Below are positions 26,993 through 35,449 of a DNA stretch of 64,000 nt, piece by piece. Each line of letters opens with the position of its first letter. Within the stretch, counting starts at the first letter, position 1. The stretch covers positions 1 to 64,000 of the forward strand of contig CAYQOX010000009.1 of NCBI GenBank assembly GCA_964419335.1. The letters run 5' to 3'. The position numbers and the translations under genes are program-made. The notes under the pieces were generated by a model. That model did no database searches. It had not been told where the DNA came from and worked only from the letters and a program-made list of their open reading frames with translations. This DNA is from CAYQOX01 sp964419335 (GTDB lineage Bacteria; Hinthialibacterota; Hinthialibacteria; Hinthialibacterales; Hinthialibacteraceae).

Positions 26993-28252
26993 GTGAGTCA
27001 AGCGATTACATGTCTTCATATTGCGGATCTTCATTTTGGGGTTGAATTGTATGGGTATACCAATACCAAAACAGGAATGAATTCACGTTTGGAGGATTTC
27101 TCCCGCAGTTTGGAACAGGCGGTGGATTATGCCTTGGAGCATGAGGTGGATTTGGTCTTATTTGCGGGAGATGCCTATAAACGTAATTCTCCCTCTCCCA
27201 CGGAGCAGCGCGAGTTGGTACGCCATTTTTGCCGAATCGCCGATGCGGGGATTCCCACCGTGATGATTTCTGGCAATCACGATATTCCAGTCATGCACGG
27301 ACGTGCGGCATCCATCGATATTTTTCGGCGATTGCGTCCAAATCAATTTTACGTATGTATTAACCATCCCACAGTAGGGGATTTCTCTCCGCCGATTATC
27401 GAAACGAAAAATGGAGCTATTGCAGTTTGTTGCTTCCCCTACATTAGTCCAAGTTATTTGCGAAATCTACCTCGTTTTCGGGATTACAAGGCCGATGATT
27501 TACCCGAAGCCTACTATGAATTTATCGATGATGTTATTCACTCTATGGCCAACCAAGTTCCCCAGGGGATTCCTAAAGTGTTGCTTGCGCATATGACGGT
27601 GCATGGAGCCATGTTTGGTGGATACCGAGAAAGTGCGATCATGAGCGATGAAGTGCAAATCCTGCCGATCGATTTAATCAATGCGGGTTATGATTATGTA
27701 GCCTTGGGACATATTCACCAATATCAAAATGTATCACCTAAACCTGAAGTGCCCGTAGTCTATTGCGGGAGTATCGATCGGGTGGATTTTGGGGAGGTGG
27801 ATGAAGAGAAGGGCTTTGTCGTAGCCCAGGTAGAAACAGGGAAAACTGAGCATCAATTGATCCCCATCCATGTTCGTTCTTTTGTGGACATCCATGTGGA
27901 TTCTGAGCGTGGCGAGGATTTGACCGAAAAAATTGTCACTGCGATTAAGGTGCGACATATTGAAGGATCCGTGGTGCGTTTATCTTATGTAGCCGATGAT
28001 GATGAAGTGCAATCGCTGGATATGAAACGTATTCATGAGACCTTGAAACCTGCGCATTACAAAGCGGGATTTTTTCGCGTGCCTCGACACTCGGTTTCAC
28101 GTAGACGAGAGGTGTCTATATCCCATGAAATCTCTTTGAGCGATGCATTAAATGCCTATCTTAGCGAGCATCAGGAATGGAAGGGTTATACCTCTGAAGT
28201 TTTAAAGAAAGCCAAAGAGATCGCACGCAAGGTTGAAGGTGATAAACTATAA
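26993..28252 (+). CDS. sbcD: SbcD-type DNA repair nuclease (Mre11 family)
   Basis: The metallophosphoesterase nuclease subunit that processes DNA ends and hairpins, 419 residues, with a GTG start at 26993. All five phosphoesterase motifs are intact: ADLHFG (DxH), FAGDAYKRN (GD), SGNHD, LLAHMTVHG and GHIHQYQ. The C-terminal capping domain is present (EKIVTAIKVRHIEGSVVRLSY). Its partner ATPase SbcC is not adjacent: the next gene on the plus strand is an unrelated membrane protein, and alr follows on the other strand after 8 bp. Either sbcC is elsewhere or the protein works with another partner. The enzyme looks functional, unlike the degenerate phosphoesterase at 20.6 kb. Confidence 0.88.
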   Translation: MSQAITCLHIADLHFGVELYGYTNTKTGMNSRLEDFSRSLEQAVDYALEHEVDLVLFAGDAYKRNSPSPTEQRELVRHFCRIADAGIPTVMISGNHDIPVMHGRAASIDIFRRLRPNQFYVCINHPTVGDFSPPIIETKNGAIAVCCFPYISPSYLRNLPRFRDYKADDLPEAYYEFIDDVIHSMANQVPQGIPKVLLAHMTVHGAMFGGYRESAIMSDEVQILPIDLINAGYDYVALGHIHQYQNVSPKPEVPVVYCGSIDRVDFGEVDEEKGFVVAQVETGKTEHQLIPIHVRSFVDIHVDSERGEDLTEKIVTAIKVRHIEGSVVRLSYVADDDEVQSLDMKRIHETLKPAHYKAGFFRVPRHSVSRRREVSISHEISLSDALNAYLSEHQEWKGYTSEVLKKAKEIARKVEGDKL

Positions 28253-28260
28253 GGAAAGTA

Positions 28261-29376
28261 TTATCCGTAATATTCTTTGATTGGATTACATTTTCCAATT
28301 AAGCAAGCGATTTCATAATTGATTGTATTTGCCCGGTGCGCAAGTTCTTCCGCCGTAATAATCGATTTTCCTTGATGACCCAATAGTACGGCTTCGTCGC
28401 CGCATTGGACTTCAGGAAGATGGCTAACATCTACGGTGATCATATCCATCGAAACTCGACCCACCACGGGACATCGTTTTCCACGAATTAAAACCTCAGC
28501 GTTATTAGAAAAATCACGCAGATACCCGTCTGCATAGCCCAGGGGTAACGTAGCAATAAGGGAGTCTTTGGGTAAACGATGCGTCATCCCGTATCCAATG
28601 CTGGCGCCTTTGGGCATATCACGGAGTAAAACCACCCGTGTAACCCATTTCATTACAGGTTGAATATACTTTGAAAGAGGAACATGGCAGGAAGGGAAAA
28701 GGCCGTAAGTGGCGATCCCTAAACGTACCATCTTGTAATGACTGGTTGGGATTCGTAGAAAAGCGGCACTATTGGCAATATGAATGACGATATCCGATGG
28801 GAGAATCTCCGATAATTCATGGACATGATTAAGAAATTGCTGTAAGTGTTCATTCGTGATTTGTTGATCTTCTTCATCCGCACAGGGAAAATGAGCCATA
28901 ATACCGCGGATCTCTAGTTTTGGCATTTGACAGACTTTCAGTAATTCGTCATGTTGAGAAGGCAGGGAAAAACCCATTCGCCCCATACCAATGTCGAGTT
29001 CAATATGGACTGGGATGGGATGATGGCTTTGTGGAAGTGAGGAAACCATTTGAGCATGCTCGAACGAACCACAGATTTCTTCAACCCGCCAGGGGAGGGC
29101 TTCTAATATTTCATCGCGTAAAGCGGGCCGTAAACGCACGATTCGGCAATCTAAACCAACTTCTCGTAACGCATGAGCTTCCCAATTGTCTACAATTGCT
29201 AAAGAGGAAGCGCCCGCAGCGAGGGCTCGTGGAGCGATTTTTTTTAGTCCATGGCCATACGCATCTGCTTTGACCACTGCGCATAGTTTGCTGGAAGCGG
29301 CTAGGGTCGAGATGTATTGGCGGATGTTGTTTTCGTACGCTCGAAGATCGATACAAACACGTGTATGATGTTCCAT
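28261..29376 (-). CDS. alr: Alanine racemase
   Basis: A PLP enzyme that makes D-alanine for peptidoglycan, 371 residues, full family length. The cofactor lysine motif is VVKADAYGHG near the N-terminus; the second catalytic residue, the Tyr of the C-terminal beta domain, is in SIGYGMTHRLP. Other family elements are LPLGYADGY, GRVSMDMITVDV and NTINYEIAC. It supplies the D-Ala used by Ddl (15.4 kb). It is divergent from the membrane protein gene at 29.4 kb (about 48 bp between starts) and convergent with sbcD (8 bp). Confidence 0.96.
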   Translation of the reverse strand: MEHHTRVCIDLRAYENNIRQYISTLAASSKLCAVVKADAYGHGLKKIAPRALAAGASSLAIVDNWEAHALREVGLDCRIVRLRPALRDEILEALPWRVEEICGSFEHAQMVSSLPQSHHPIPVHIELDIGMGRMGFSLPSQHDELLKVCQMPKLEIRGIMAHFPCADEEDQQITNEHLQQFLNHVHELSEILPSDIVIHIANSAAFLRIPTSHYKMVRLGIATYGLFPSCHVPLSKYIQPVMKWVTRVVLLRDMPKGASIGYGMTHRLPKDSLIATLPLGYADGYLRDFSNNAEVLIRGKRCPVVGRVSMDMITVDVSHLPEVQCGDEAVLLGHQGKSIITAEELAHRANTINYEIACLIGKCNPIKEYYG

Positions 29377-29424
29377 ATGATATAGCCGTTCTTATAAGAA
29401 GTGAGTATAGGAGATAATTACATT

Positions 29425-30612
29425 ATGGCACATTGTGCGAAATCTCTTAGCCGTAGCTGGTCAAAGACCATTTCGATATTGTTTCAGCCTTTTCGCTTGG
29501 TTTTTTGGTTAAAAATGGCGCTTATTGTCTTTATTATGAATCAATTTTCCAATTATCAATTCCTAGGACAAGGGTATAGGCATTTTATCGCACCCTATTT
29601 ACCTAAGGATCCTACCCAGTTAGGCCAAATGGATGTGTTGGTGGATAAATCTATGGAAGTATTACCCCTGATTATCGCGATCGCGGTGGTAACGACTTTG
29701 GTTATGATCCTATTGACTTTACTTAAAGCGATATTGAATTTTGTCTTTTATTCCGGCGTCTGGCTTGGAGTCGTCTATATGTGGAAAGCCACTGTAGAAT
29801 ATTTTGGTCAGATTCTTTCCTATTTTCTTTGGAACGTTTTATTTTCAATTTTTTTGTTTGTCGTCATCCTTTTGTTTTTTGGATTTATGGGATTTTTGAC
29901 ATGGGGAATGGATGCTCATCAAGGCAATACGACAGGGTTAATCATCGCAATTACCTTATTCATTGGTTTTGTGGTTGTAGGAGGGCTTTTTCTGCTTTTG
30001 TATTATGTCCTATTAGAAGCGATGGTGGTGCCTCATATGTTAGTCAAAAAGATGGGCATTTTACAAGCCTGGTCACACGCACTGGGATTAGCCTTTAGGA
30101 ATTTATGGGAGTTTCTTGGTTTTGTTTTAATTCGAATGGTGATCAATCTCATTATAGCGTTGATTATGACTCTATTTACTTTTGCCATTATTTTGATCGT
30201 TAGCATTATTTTTGGACTATTGCTTGGGATGACGGGAACGCCAGTAAGTGAACTATCAAGTTTTAATTTATTCGATAGACCTGTAATGTATCTGCTCTTG
30301 ATCCCGTTTTCGTTCTTTGTGAATTGTATCTTATTACCCGTACCTATTTTTTATAATATGTATGCGCTTTGTTTTAACGCAGCCCTCACCGAGGATCACG
30401 ACTTTGATCCACAAAGCGCACCAACCTCGCAACAAGAGGTTCAAAAACCTGAACCAGAACCAACCCCGATCCTATCTGAAGAACCCCAAAAGGAAAAGGA
30501 ATCAGGTCCATTACACTTTTCAGAGATCCCGGTAGAAAATGATACATGGGGTGAATCCAGTACTTTTCGTACCGAACAAGATCAAGAGAACCCGCAGGAA
30601 AAGGATGAATAG
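29425..30612 (+). CDS. Multi-pass membrane protein with acidic cytoplasmic tail
   Basis: 395 residues from the ATG at 29425, which has TAGGAG 11 nt upstream; an upstream GTG at 29401 lacks one. About six hydrophobic segments of 20-25 residues lie between residues 25 and 300 (for example VLPLIIAIAVVTTLVMILLT and IVSIIFGLLLGMTGTPVSEL). The last 70 residues are rich in Pro, Glu and Gln (VQKPEPEPTPILSEEPQKEK). The central pattern, with VPHMLVKKMGILQAWSHAL, resembles the DUF-type or glycerophosphodiesterase-associated membrane domains. No enzymatic motif is seen; function unknown. The gene is divergent from alr. Confidence 0.6.
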   Translation: MAHCAKSLSRSWSKTISILFQPFRLVFWLKMALIVFIMNQFSNYQFLGQGYRHFIAPYLPKDPTQLGQMDVLVDKSMEVLPLIIAIAVVTTLVMILLTLLKAILNFVFYSGVWLGVVYMWKATVEYFGQILSYFLWNVLFSIFLFVVILLFFGFMGFLTWGMDAHQGNTTGLIIAITLFIGFVVVGGLFLLLYYVLLEAMVVPHMLVKKMGILQAWSHALGLAFRNLWEFLGFVLIRMVINLIIALIMTLFTFAIILIVSIIFGLLLGMTGTPVSELSSFNLFDRPVMYLLLIPFSFFVNCILLPVPIFYNMYALCFNAALTEDHDFDPQSAPTSQQEVQKPEPEPTPILSEEPQKEKESGPLHFSEIPVENDTWGESSTFRTEQDQENPQEKDE

Positions 30613-30718
30613 AATGAATCAGATAACTCATCCAAGGATAAACTATATTGAATGAGGGGGCAGAAAACTGTAAGAAACGTATACGGTATGCCCGAAAAAC
30701 TAATAATGGTAAGAACTT

Positions 30719-30756
30719 CCTGCCCGCCATCGGCTGGAATAGCCCCGGCGGGCAGG
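30719..30756. repeat. GC-rich nested inverted repeat
   Basis: CCTGCCCGCC / GGCGGGCAGG (30719-30728 and 30747-30756) enclose a smaller stem GGCT / AGCC in the loop. It lies in the 178-bp gap between the convergent membrane-protein and macro-domain genes. It has no U-run in either direction, so it is either a rho-independent-like barrier of weak type or a small repeat element. It is far more GC-rich than its surroundings. Confidence 0.5.
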
Positions 30757-30790
30757 TACAAAACATGAGAGCGATCAGCCTGTGGTAAAG

Positions 30791-31321
30791 CTAATCGAGT
30801 GATTCTAAAACTTGGTCGTACGTCTCATAGTCTTTTTGGCTAAACAATACGAACCGAACTAACGATATCGATGAGTTATTTTGTAAAAAATCCATTACTG
30901 TAGACAGCGCGATCCTCGCTGCTTCCTGGATAGGATAACCATAAGCGCCGGTACTAATGGATGGAAAAGCAATTGATGAAACTTCATTCTCGGTCGCGAC
31001 TTCCAAACTACGTTGGTAGCAAGAACGGAGAAGTTCGGCTTCGCCCTGGTTTCCATCACGATAAACGGGGCCGACGGTATGGATTACATATTTGGCATGG
31101 AGATTCCCACCTGTTGTTATTTTTGCGTACCCGGTTTTGCAACCGTTCAGCTTACGGCATTCTTCCAGAATTGCGGGTCCACCGGCACGATGAATAGCCC
31201 CATCGACGCCACCGCCGCCTAGCAGGCTCTTGTTGGCGGCGTTCACAATGGCATCGGTTTTTTCTTTGGTAATGTCACCTTGAACCAGTTCCAATACGGA
31301 TTGGTTAATGGTGCGTTTCAT
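30791..31321 (-). CDS. Macro-domain protein, probable O-acetyl-ADP-ribose deacetylase
   Basis: 176 residues, a single macro domain of YmdB type. The ADP-ribose binding loops are visible: QGDITKEKTDAIVNAANKS, GGGGVDGAIHRAGG and FPSISTGAYGYP. Such proteins hydrolyse O-acetyl-ADP-ribose or reverse mono-ADP-ribosylation, in the cytoplasm. Its ATG shares bases with the stop codon of the upstream BON-domain lipoprotein gene (TAATG at 31319-31323), so the two are a bicistronic unit. Why a cytoplasmic ADP-ribose enzyme is paired with a periplasmic lipoprotein is not obvious. Identification of the domain is firm; the precise reaction is inferred from the family. Confidence 0.9.
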   Translation of the reverse strand: MKRTINQSVLELVQGDITKEKTDAIVNAANKSLLGGGGVDGAIHRAGGPAILEECRKLNGCKTGYAKITTGGNLHAKYVIHTVGPVYRDGNQGEAELLRSCYQRSLEVATENEVSSIAFPSISTGAYGYPIQEAARIALSTVMDFLQNNSSISLVRFVLFSQKDYETYDQVLESLD

Positions 31322-31629
31322 TATCCCTCTTGAACGAGTTCAATGAAGCTTTTCACGTCTTTCACGCCAACCGTATCTTTAGCGGTTTCCATCGCTTCTT
31401 GTTCAATGTCGGATGAGCTGACTTGGCCGTCTAAACTCACGTCTCCATCGTTAACAAAGATATCGATTTTGAAAGGTCCTTGGGGGCCAGATTCCTTTTC
31501 TAATTTTTCTTTGATCGTATCTGCGATGTCTTGATCTGTAATGGTTACTTCGTCTTTCGTAGCGCATCCGATCATTGCAACGCATAACATACCCATTAAA
31601 ACGAACAGTAAAAGATGGTGCTTTTTCAT
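31321..31629 (-). CDS. BON-domain lipoprotein
   Basis: 102 residues from the ATG at 31629, which is preceded by GGAGG at ideal spacing; an ATG four codons further up is worse. A signal peptide with a lipobox-like end (VAMIGC, Cys at about residue 22) is followed by one BON domain (SDIEQEAMETAKDTVGVKDV and DVSLDGQVSS). BON domains bind phospholipid or peptidoglycan-proximal membranes. The stop overlaps the start of the macro-domain gene. A promoter and a palindrome are visible just upstream. Typical lipoproteins of this class respond to envelope or osmotic stress, but that is inference. Confidence 0.85.
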   Translation of the reverse strand: MKKHHLLLFVLMGMLCVAMIGCATKDEVTITDQDIADTIKEKLEKESGPQGPFKIDIFVNDGDVSLDGQVSSSDIEQEAMETAKDTVGVKDVKSFIELVQEG

Positions 31630-31663
31630 TGTGTCCTCCATACGTACGTGAAATGATTTTATT

Positions 31664-31690
31664 TTAAATCCGATTCAGAAACGGATTTAA
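31664..31690. promoter_or_regulatory. Palindrome between promoter and BON-macro operon
   Basis: TTAAATCCG / CGGATTTAA (31664-31672 and 31682-31690), a perfect 9-bp inverted repeat with a 9-nt spacer. It lies just downstream of the proposed -10 box and 35-61 nt before the BON start codon, so it would cover the start of the transcript. It may act as an operator or a 5'-leader hairpin. Confidence 0.5.
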
Positions 31691-31700
31691 GTTCTTAATT

Positions 31701-31729
31701 ATCATACGTAATCTGTTGTCATTCGACAA
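31701..31729 (-). promoter_or_regulatory. Probable sigma70-type promoter for the BON-macro operon
   Basis: On the minus strand TTGTCG (31729-31724) and TATGAT (31706-31701) are separated by exactly 17 bp. The -10 matches TATAAT at five of six positions. The start codon lies about 70 bp downstream. Confidence 0.5.
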
Positions 31730-31929
31730 GATGGAAAACGTATGAATCGGAATATATTTTACGCGAATTTATCAAAAAGATCGATAGAAAGAACTGCGGT
31801 TTTCATTTTTTTTTAATTCGAGGCTCAACATGCTGATTCACCCACAATTCCACTCAAACTCGTTTTAAAAGAAAATTTTCACAAAGATGAATAACGTAGA
31901 CTTAATACCGACTCAGTTCTAGGATAGGA

Positions 31930-33153
31930 TTAGGATAAAATATTCGATATCTCCTTGGAATGAAGGTGGATACGTTTTAGAGATTCACACACCATATCAA
32001 CCTCTTCTTGTTTCATGTTTGAATACAATGGCAAACTTAAGGCGTGTTCCATGAGGTACTTGCTGTTCGGTAACTCTTCGTCTTTTACGGGTATTGCATG
32101 AGGTTGAAACGCGGGCATTTGATGCAATATAGGCGCGTAATACACCTTAGTTTGTATCGAATCTTCTAACAAGGCTCTGGAAATTTGTTGTTGATTTAGA
32201 CCAAATTCTTCCTCATCAATTACGATGGTAAAATCTTTGTAGGAAGAACGATCATGAGATTCAACCTGTTGAAATGAAATGCCGGCTATTTGGCAAAGTT
32301 GTTCTTGATAAGCGCGAACCATTTTGTTACGATGGACAGTCGCTTCTTCTAACATCGGGAGAGAATGTAGACCAACGATCGCATGAAATTCGCTCATCCG
32401 CGCATTCATACCAGGAAAGAGGCAATTGTAATTCCCGGGATTCCCGTAGTTTCTTCCAATGGAGATTAATTCAGCGAGTTGGTCATCGTTGGTCGTTACG
32501 ATTCCTCCTTCTGCGGCAATCATGAGTTTTGTGGGGGATAGACTGAAGACTTCGAGTTTTCCATGACCACCCATCGGTTTTCCATGGTGAAGAGTGCCCA
32601 TCCCGTGGGCTGAATCGAAGAGTAAAGCAAGTTGATATTTCTCGGCGATGGATTGTAATGGGGTAATCGGAGCAGGATTCCCAAATTGATGGACGCCTAA
32701 AATCGCAGAAGTATTCTCTGTAATGGCGTCTTCTACTTGCTTTGGATTTAAGTTCATTGTATTTAAATCGACATCGACAAATCGTAAACGTAATTGGTTC
32801 CAGACCGGTCCCAATCCCGAAGCGATAAAGGTGAAACTGGGTAAAATAACTTCAGAGCCAGGGGGTAAACCTAAGGTTTGGAAACTTATAATTAAGCCAT
32901 TGGTACAGCTAGATACCGTAATAGCGTGTTTGACTCCCAAATAATCTGCCGCCTTCTGCCCGAGCTGTTCAGCATAGGGTCCCGTGGTCACCATCCCATT
33001 TTCAAGGATTTCAGCAAATTGATTTTTGAGTGCATTAAGGGAGGGTAAAATGGGGCGGACAAAGGGAATTGGGGTTGCGTGTAAAGGCCGTCCCCCTAAG
33101 ATCGTTGGTTTAGACATTGTGTTTCTTTCTAAATGGAGCGAAGTTATAGCCAT
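31930..33153 (-). CDS. DegT/DnrJ/EryC1/StrS-family PLP aminotransferase
   Basis: Sugar-nucleotide aminotransferase family, 407 residues (395 if the ATG at 33117, MSKPTILGG, is used; that start fits homologues better). Motifs are SSCTNGLIISFQTLGL (cofactor phosphate site), EVILPSFTFIASG, FDSAHGMGT (PLP aspartate) and FSLSPTKLMIAAEGG, in which Lys of SPTK is the internal aldimine. The usual product is an amino sugar for O-antigen or glycan building. It stands alone; the nearest glycan genes are several kb away. Substrate unknown. Confidence 0.88.
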   Translation of the reverse strand: MAITSLHLERNTMSKPTILGGRPLHATPIPFVRPILPSLNALKNQFAEILENGMVTTGPYAEQLGQKAADYLGVKHAITVSSCTNGLIISFQTLGLPPGSEVILPSFTFIASGLGPVWNQLRLRFVDVDLNTMNLNPKQVEDAITENTSAILGVHQFGNPAPITPLQSIAEKYQLALLFDSAHGMGTLHHGKPMGGHGKLEVFSLSPTKLMIAAEGGIVTTNDDQLAELISIGRNYGNPGNYNCLFPGMNARMSEFHAIVGLHSLPMLEEATVHRNKMVRAYQEQLCQIAGISFQQVESHDRSSYKDFTIVIDEEEFGLNQQQISRALLEDSIQTKVYYAPILHQMPAFQPHAIPVKDEELPNSKYLMEHALSLPLYSNMKQEEVDMVCESLKRIHLHSKEISNILS

Positions 33154-33544
33154 GGTAACCTAATTTTTATCACGATATGGTATAAAAGAGAAGTCGATCG
33201 AATGATAGGATTGGATATTCTCGCTTTTGAAGATTCGATCGTTTACATTTTCGTTGAATTACGAGGCGGGCTTTAGAGAAGGGAAGAAAAATATTCAAAT
33301 TAATACGAATAAAAATTCAATATCTCTATGAATTTATTGTAAATAAGTGTTTACTAGTATAAAATTTTTTTAAAAATACAATTACGCTATTAATGATTTT
33401 CAATTTAACGTTTATAATATGTGAAATATTATTTCATCAACCGGTCTCCTGGAATAAAAAATCTGTTAAAAAGTTTGACATAATAAGATAAAAGGCAAAA
33501 GATTTTATTATTCCTCGCTCAAGAGGTTTTTGAAAAGGTGAAGT
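33118..33544. other. AT-rich intergenic region without a recognisable gene
   Basis: About 430 bp between the divergent DegT and unknown-protein genes. Two items are visible. One is an inverted repeat CGATCGAAT / ATTCGATCG (33195-33203 and 33233-33241, 29-nt spacer). The other is a perfect TATAAT at 33413-33418 that could serve the plus-strand gene, although the -35 is poor. A TTGACA at 33475-33480 has no -10 in register. Nothing else is seen. Confidence 0.4.
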
Positions 33545-34405
33545 ATGAAGAAAAAAAGTACAAACTCAAGTATCAGTAAAGAAGAATTTCAAAAGCGGCT
33601 TCAGATGCGTGATGCCGCCGATCAATTAGATCGCATGCGGAAAGATATGGATACTTCACCTCAGCAATTTTCGGGTAAACCAAATGAGATGGCTCCCATC
33701 GAAAGCCTTAGTGGGATTGGAGAAAGTGAAGAAACGATTTATGAAGAAGTGGTAAAAATCTTGCAGGATTTAATGGACAAAATCGGTTCCTATGCTTTTA
33801 CAAGCGAACAATACCCACGTTATTTTCCAAATTCAAAGATCATATCGCTTGTCAGAATGATGAGAAGCGCAGGGTTGGAATTAGAAGCACGAACCATCAT
33901 GGATATTTTCAAAGATCGTGTTAAGGCTCGCCAGGGAGGAAAATTACCTGTTATCAAAGTGAAAGAAGGTATGTTTAGTAAAGCAACCCAACGCAATATG
34001 AAGCCCGAAGAAATCGCGAAAAAATTCGATGTTGAGGATAGTTTACCACCGGATGAGGTCGAACCTCTCGGAGCACATGGCACCAAAAAAGGGCTTCTAC
34101 GTTATTTACAGTCGATATTTCTGGAGAGTGATGAATCCACGGATCCTATGAAGAAAGTAGTACGAAAATCGTTGGGGCTTTTTTTGAAAGAAGCAGGATT
34201 GTTGAATTTCAAAACCAAAAATTCCAACGAGAATTATTTCGCGGCTTCCTTGGTTACGCCTGACTCACTTCAACCTAAATCAAGAAACGATAAAGAGAGT
34301 TTGGTCAAATACCGATCCGTGCTTAATAAAGGAATCAAGTTTCTTGATGAAAAACTGAAGGCGACTACTCAAGAGCAAGAAGAATCCTCAAATAAGCAGC
34401 AATAA
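33545..34405 (+). CDS. Unknown hydrophilic protein
   Basis: 286 residues, no signal peptide or membrane segment, rich in Lys, Glu, Ser and Gln. A helical, possibly coiled-coil start (EEFQKRLQMRDAADQLDRM) is followed by a low-complexity stretch, a helical core around residues 65-130 (EEVVKILQDLMDKIGSYAF, RMMRSAGLELEARTIMDIF) and a second helical block (YLQSIFLESDESTDPMKKV). The tail is a charged Gln/Glu stretch. I recognise no family. AAAAGG lies 7-12 nt before the ATG. It is followed by a strong terminator, so it appears to be a monocistronic gene with its own promoter. Real coding is supported by length, terminator and codon use. Confidence 0.6.
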   Translation: MKKKSTNSSISKEEFQKRLQMRDAADQLDRMRKDMDTSPQQFSGKPNEMAPIESLSGIGESEETIYEEVVKILQDLMDKIGSYAFTSEQYPRYFPNSKIISLVRMMRSAGLELEARTIMDIFKDRVKARQGGKLPVIKVKEGMFSKATQRNMKPEEIAKKFDVEDSLPPDEVEPLGAHGTKKGLLRYLQSIFLESDESTDPMKKVVRKSLGLFLKEAGLLNFKTKNSNENYFAASLVTPDSLQPKSRNDKESLVKYRSVLNKGIKFLDEKLKATTQEQEESSNKQQ

Positions 34406-34433
34406 CCGCACCAGAGGATAGGGTATAACCAAA

Positions 34434-34466
34434 AAAAAACGGGGGCCACATGGGACCCCGTTTTAA
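34434..34466 (+). terminator. Intrinsic terminator
   Basis: AAAACGGGG / CCCCGTTTT hairpin (34436-34444 and 34456-34464) with an A-run before and T-run after it. It lies 30 bp after the stop of the unknown gene and may also serve the convergent ThuA gene. Confidence 0.85.
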
Positions 34467-34546
34467 TATTGTTACGTGTTTGGGTACTTTCTATCTAAGC
34501 GTGAGTATTATGAAATTCCAGACAGCGACGTTAATAAAGTTACAGC

Positions 34547-35356
34547 TTAATCCAACGCTTTCGCCGCCCATTTGATCCCCTTAACCAGCATTTTTTGGAA
34601 AACGGGATTGGTCCAAACATCTTCGCGATGGCCAAGAGATGTGTTAAAAACACGCCCTTCACCGGGTTTTTCGATCCAGGTAATGGCATACGGATCCATT
34701 TGGTTGTATTGCTCTTGTTGCATTGATTTTGTGTTCAGCATGAGCAGTGGAGTGAAAGTGTTGGTGACCTGGGTGAAGATGTAATATTCATCTTTCAATT
34801 CCCATGGAGAATCGATGTGAGAAACGATGGGATGGTCTTTTTCTACCGTCAGTTCGGCTTCTTCTTGACTGCCATGCGTTTTAAAGACACCGCCGACCAA
34901 TTTGCGATAAGGATCGAAGATGGATTCTCCGCCTTGTTGAAACGTATCGGCTGCCGTGTGCATGGCTGCTAAACCACCCCCTTGGCGTACCCATTCCACA
35001 AAAGCTTCTAACCCTTCTTGGGTCATGGGCATGCCGCCATCGTTGCTGGGTTTACGCAGATCACCGGTCGTGTACAGCTGGACTACGTCAAAGTGTGCCA
35101 ACTGATGTTTGTTGATCATGCTTCCGTCTTTCGTGACAACTACTTGCATGTTGTGTTCCTTACCCAACTGCAGCATAATTTTTTCTGCATGAGCGAGTTC
35201 ACCCTTTTCTCCCCGAGCGACGACAGAATGCTCAAAACCCGAGGATTTGGTCAGGAACAAGACACGAATCGGTGATTCTTCACTGAAAGTAGGAGAGCTC
35301 ATAGCCATGGCCACCATCAGAAAGCATAGGGTTACGATAATCAAACGAGATTTCAT
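34547..35356 (-). CDS. Exported ThuA-like protein
   Basis: 269 residues. A signal peptide (MKSRLIIVTLCFLMVAMAMS) is followed by a ThuA-like domain of glutamine-amidotransferase-type fold: IRVLFLTKSSGFEHSVV, FDVVQLYTTGDL, FVEWVRQGGGLAAMHTAADTF and RKLVGGVFKTHG. GEGRVFNTSLGHREDVW is the family end. ThuA is linked to sugar (trehalose, glycan) use, and exported forms are common in polysaccharide-degrading bacteria. AGGAGG lies about 8 nt upstream of the ATG. The gene is monocistronic. The exact reaction is unknown. Confidence 0.88.
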   Translation of the reverse strand: MKSRLIIVTLCFLMVAMAMSSPTFSEESPIRVLFLTKSSGFEHSVVARGEKGELAHAEKIMLQLGKEHNMQVVVTKDGSMINKHQLAHFDVVQLYTTGDLRKPSNDGGMPMTQEGLEAFVEWVRQGGGLAAMHTAADTFQQGGESIFDPYRKLVGGVFKTHGSQEEAELTVEKDHPIVSHIDSPWELKDEYYIFTQVTNTFTPLLMLNTKSMQQEQYNQMDPYAITWIEKPGEGRVFNTSLGHREDVWTNPVFQKMLVKGIKWAAKALD

Positions 35357-35449
35357 TCTAGAAAACCTCCTAGTTATGATTTTTGCGGGGAGTTATTCAC
35401 CCGCGAATTAATTTATACTACATGGAAGCAGAAGAAAGTTCAAACCTTC

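Noticed and set aside
33475..33500. TTGACA as a promoter for the unknown gene at 33,545
   Set aside because: No -10 box is found at the right spacing.
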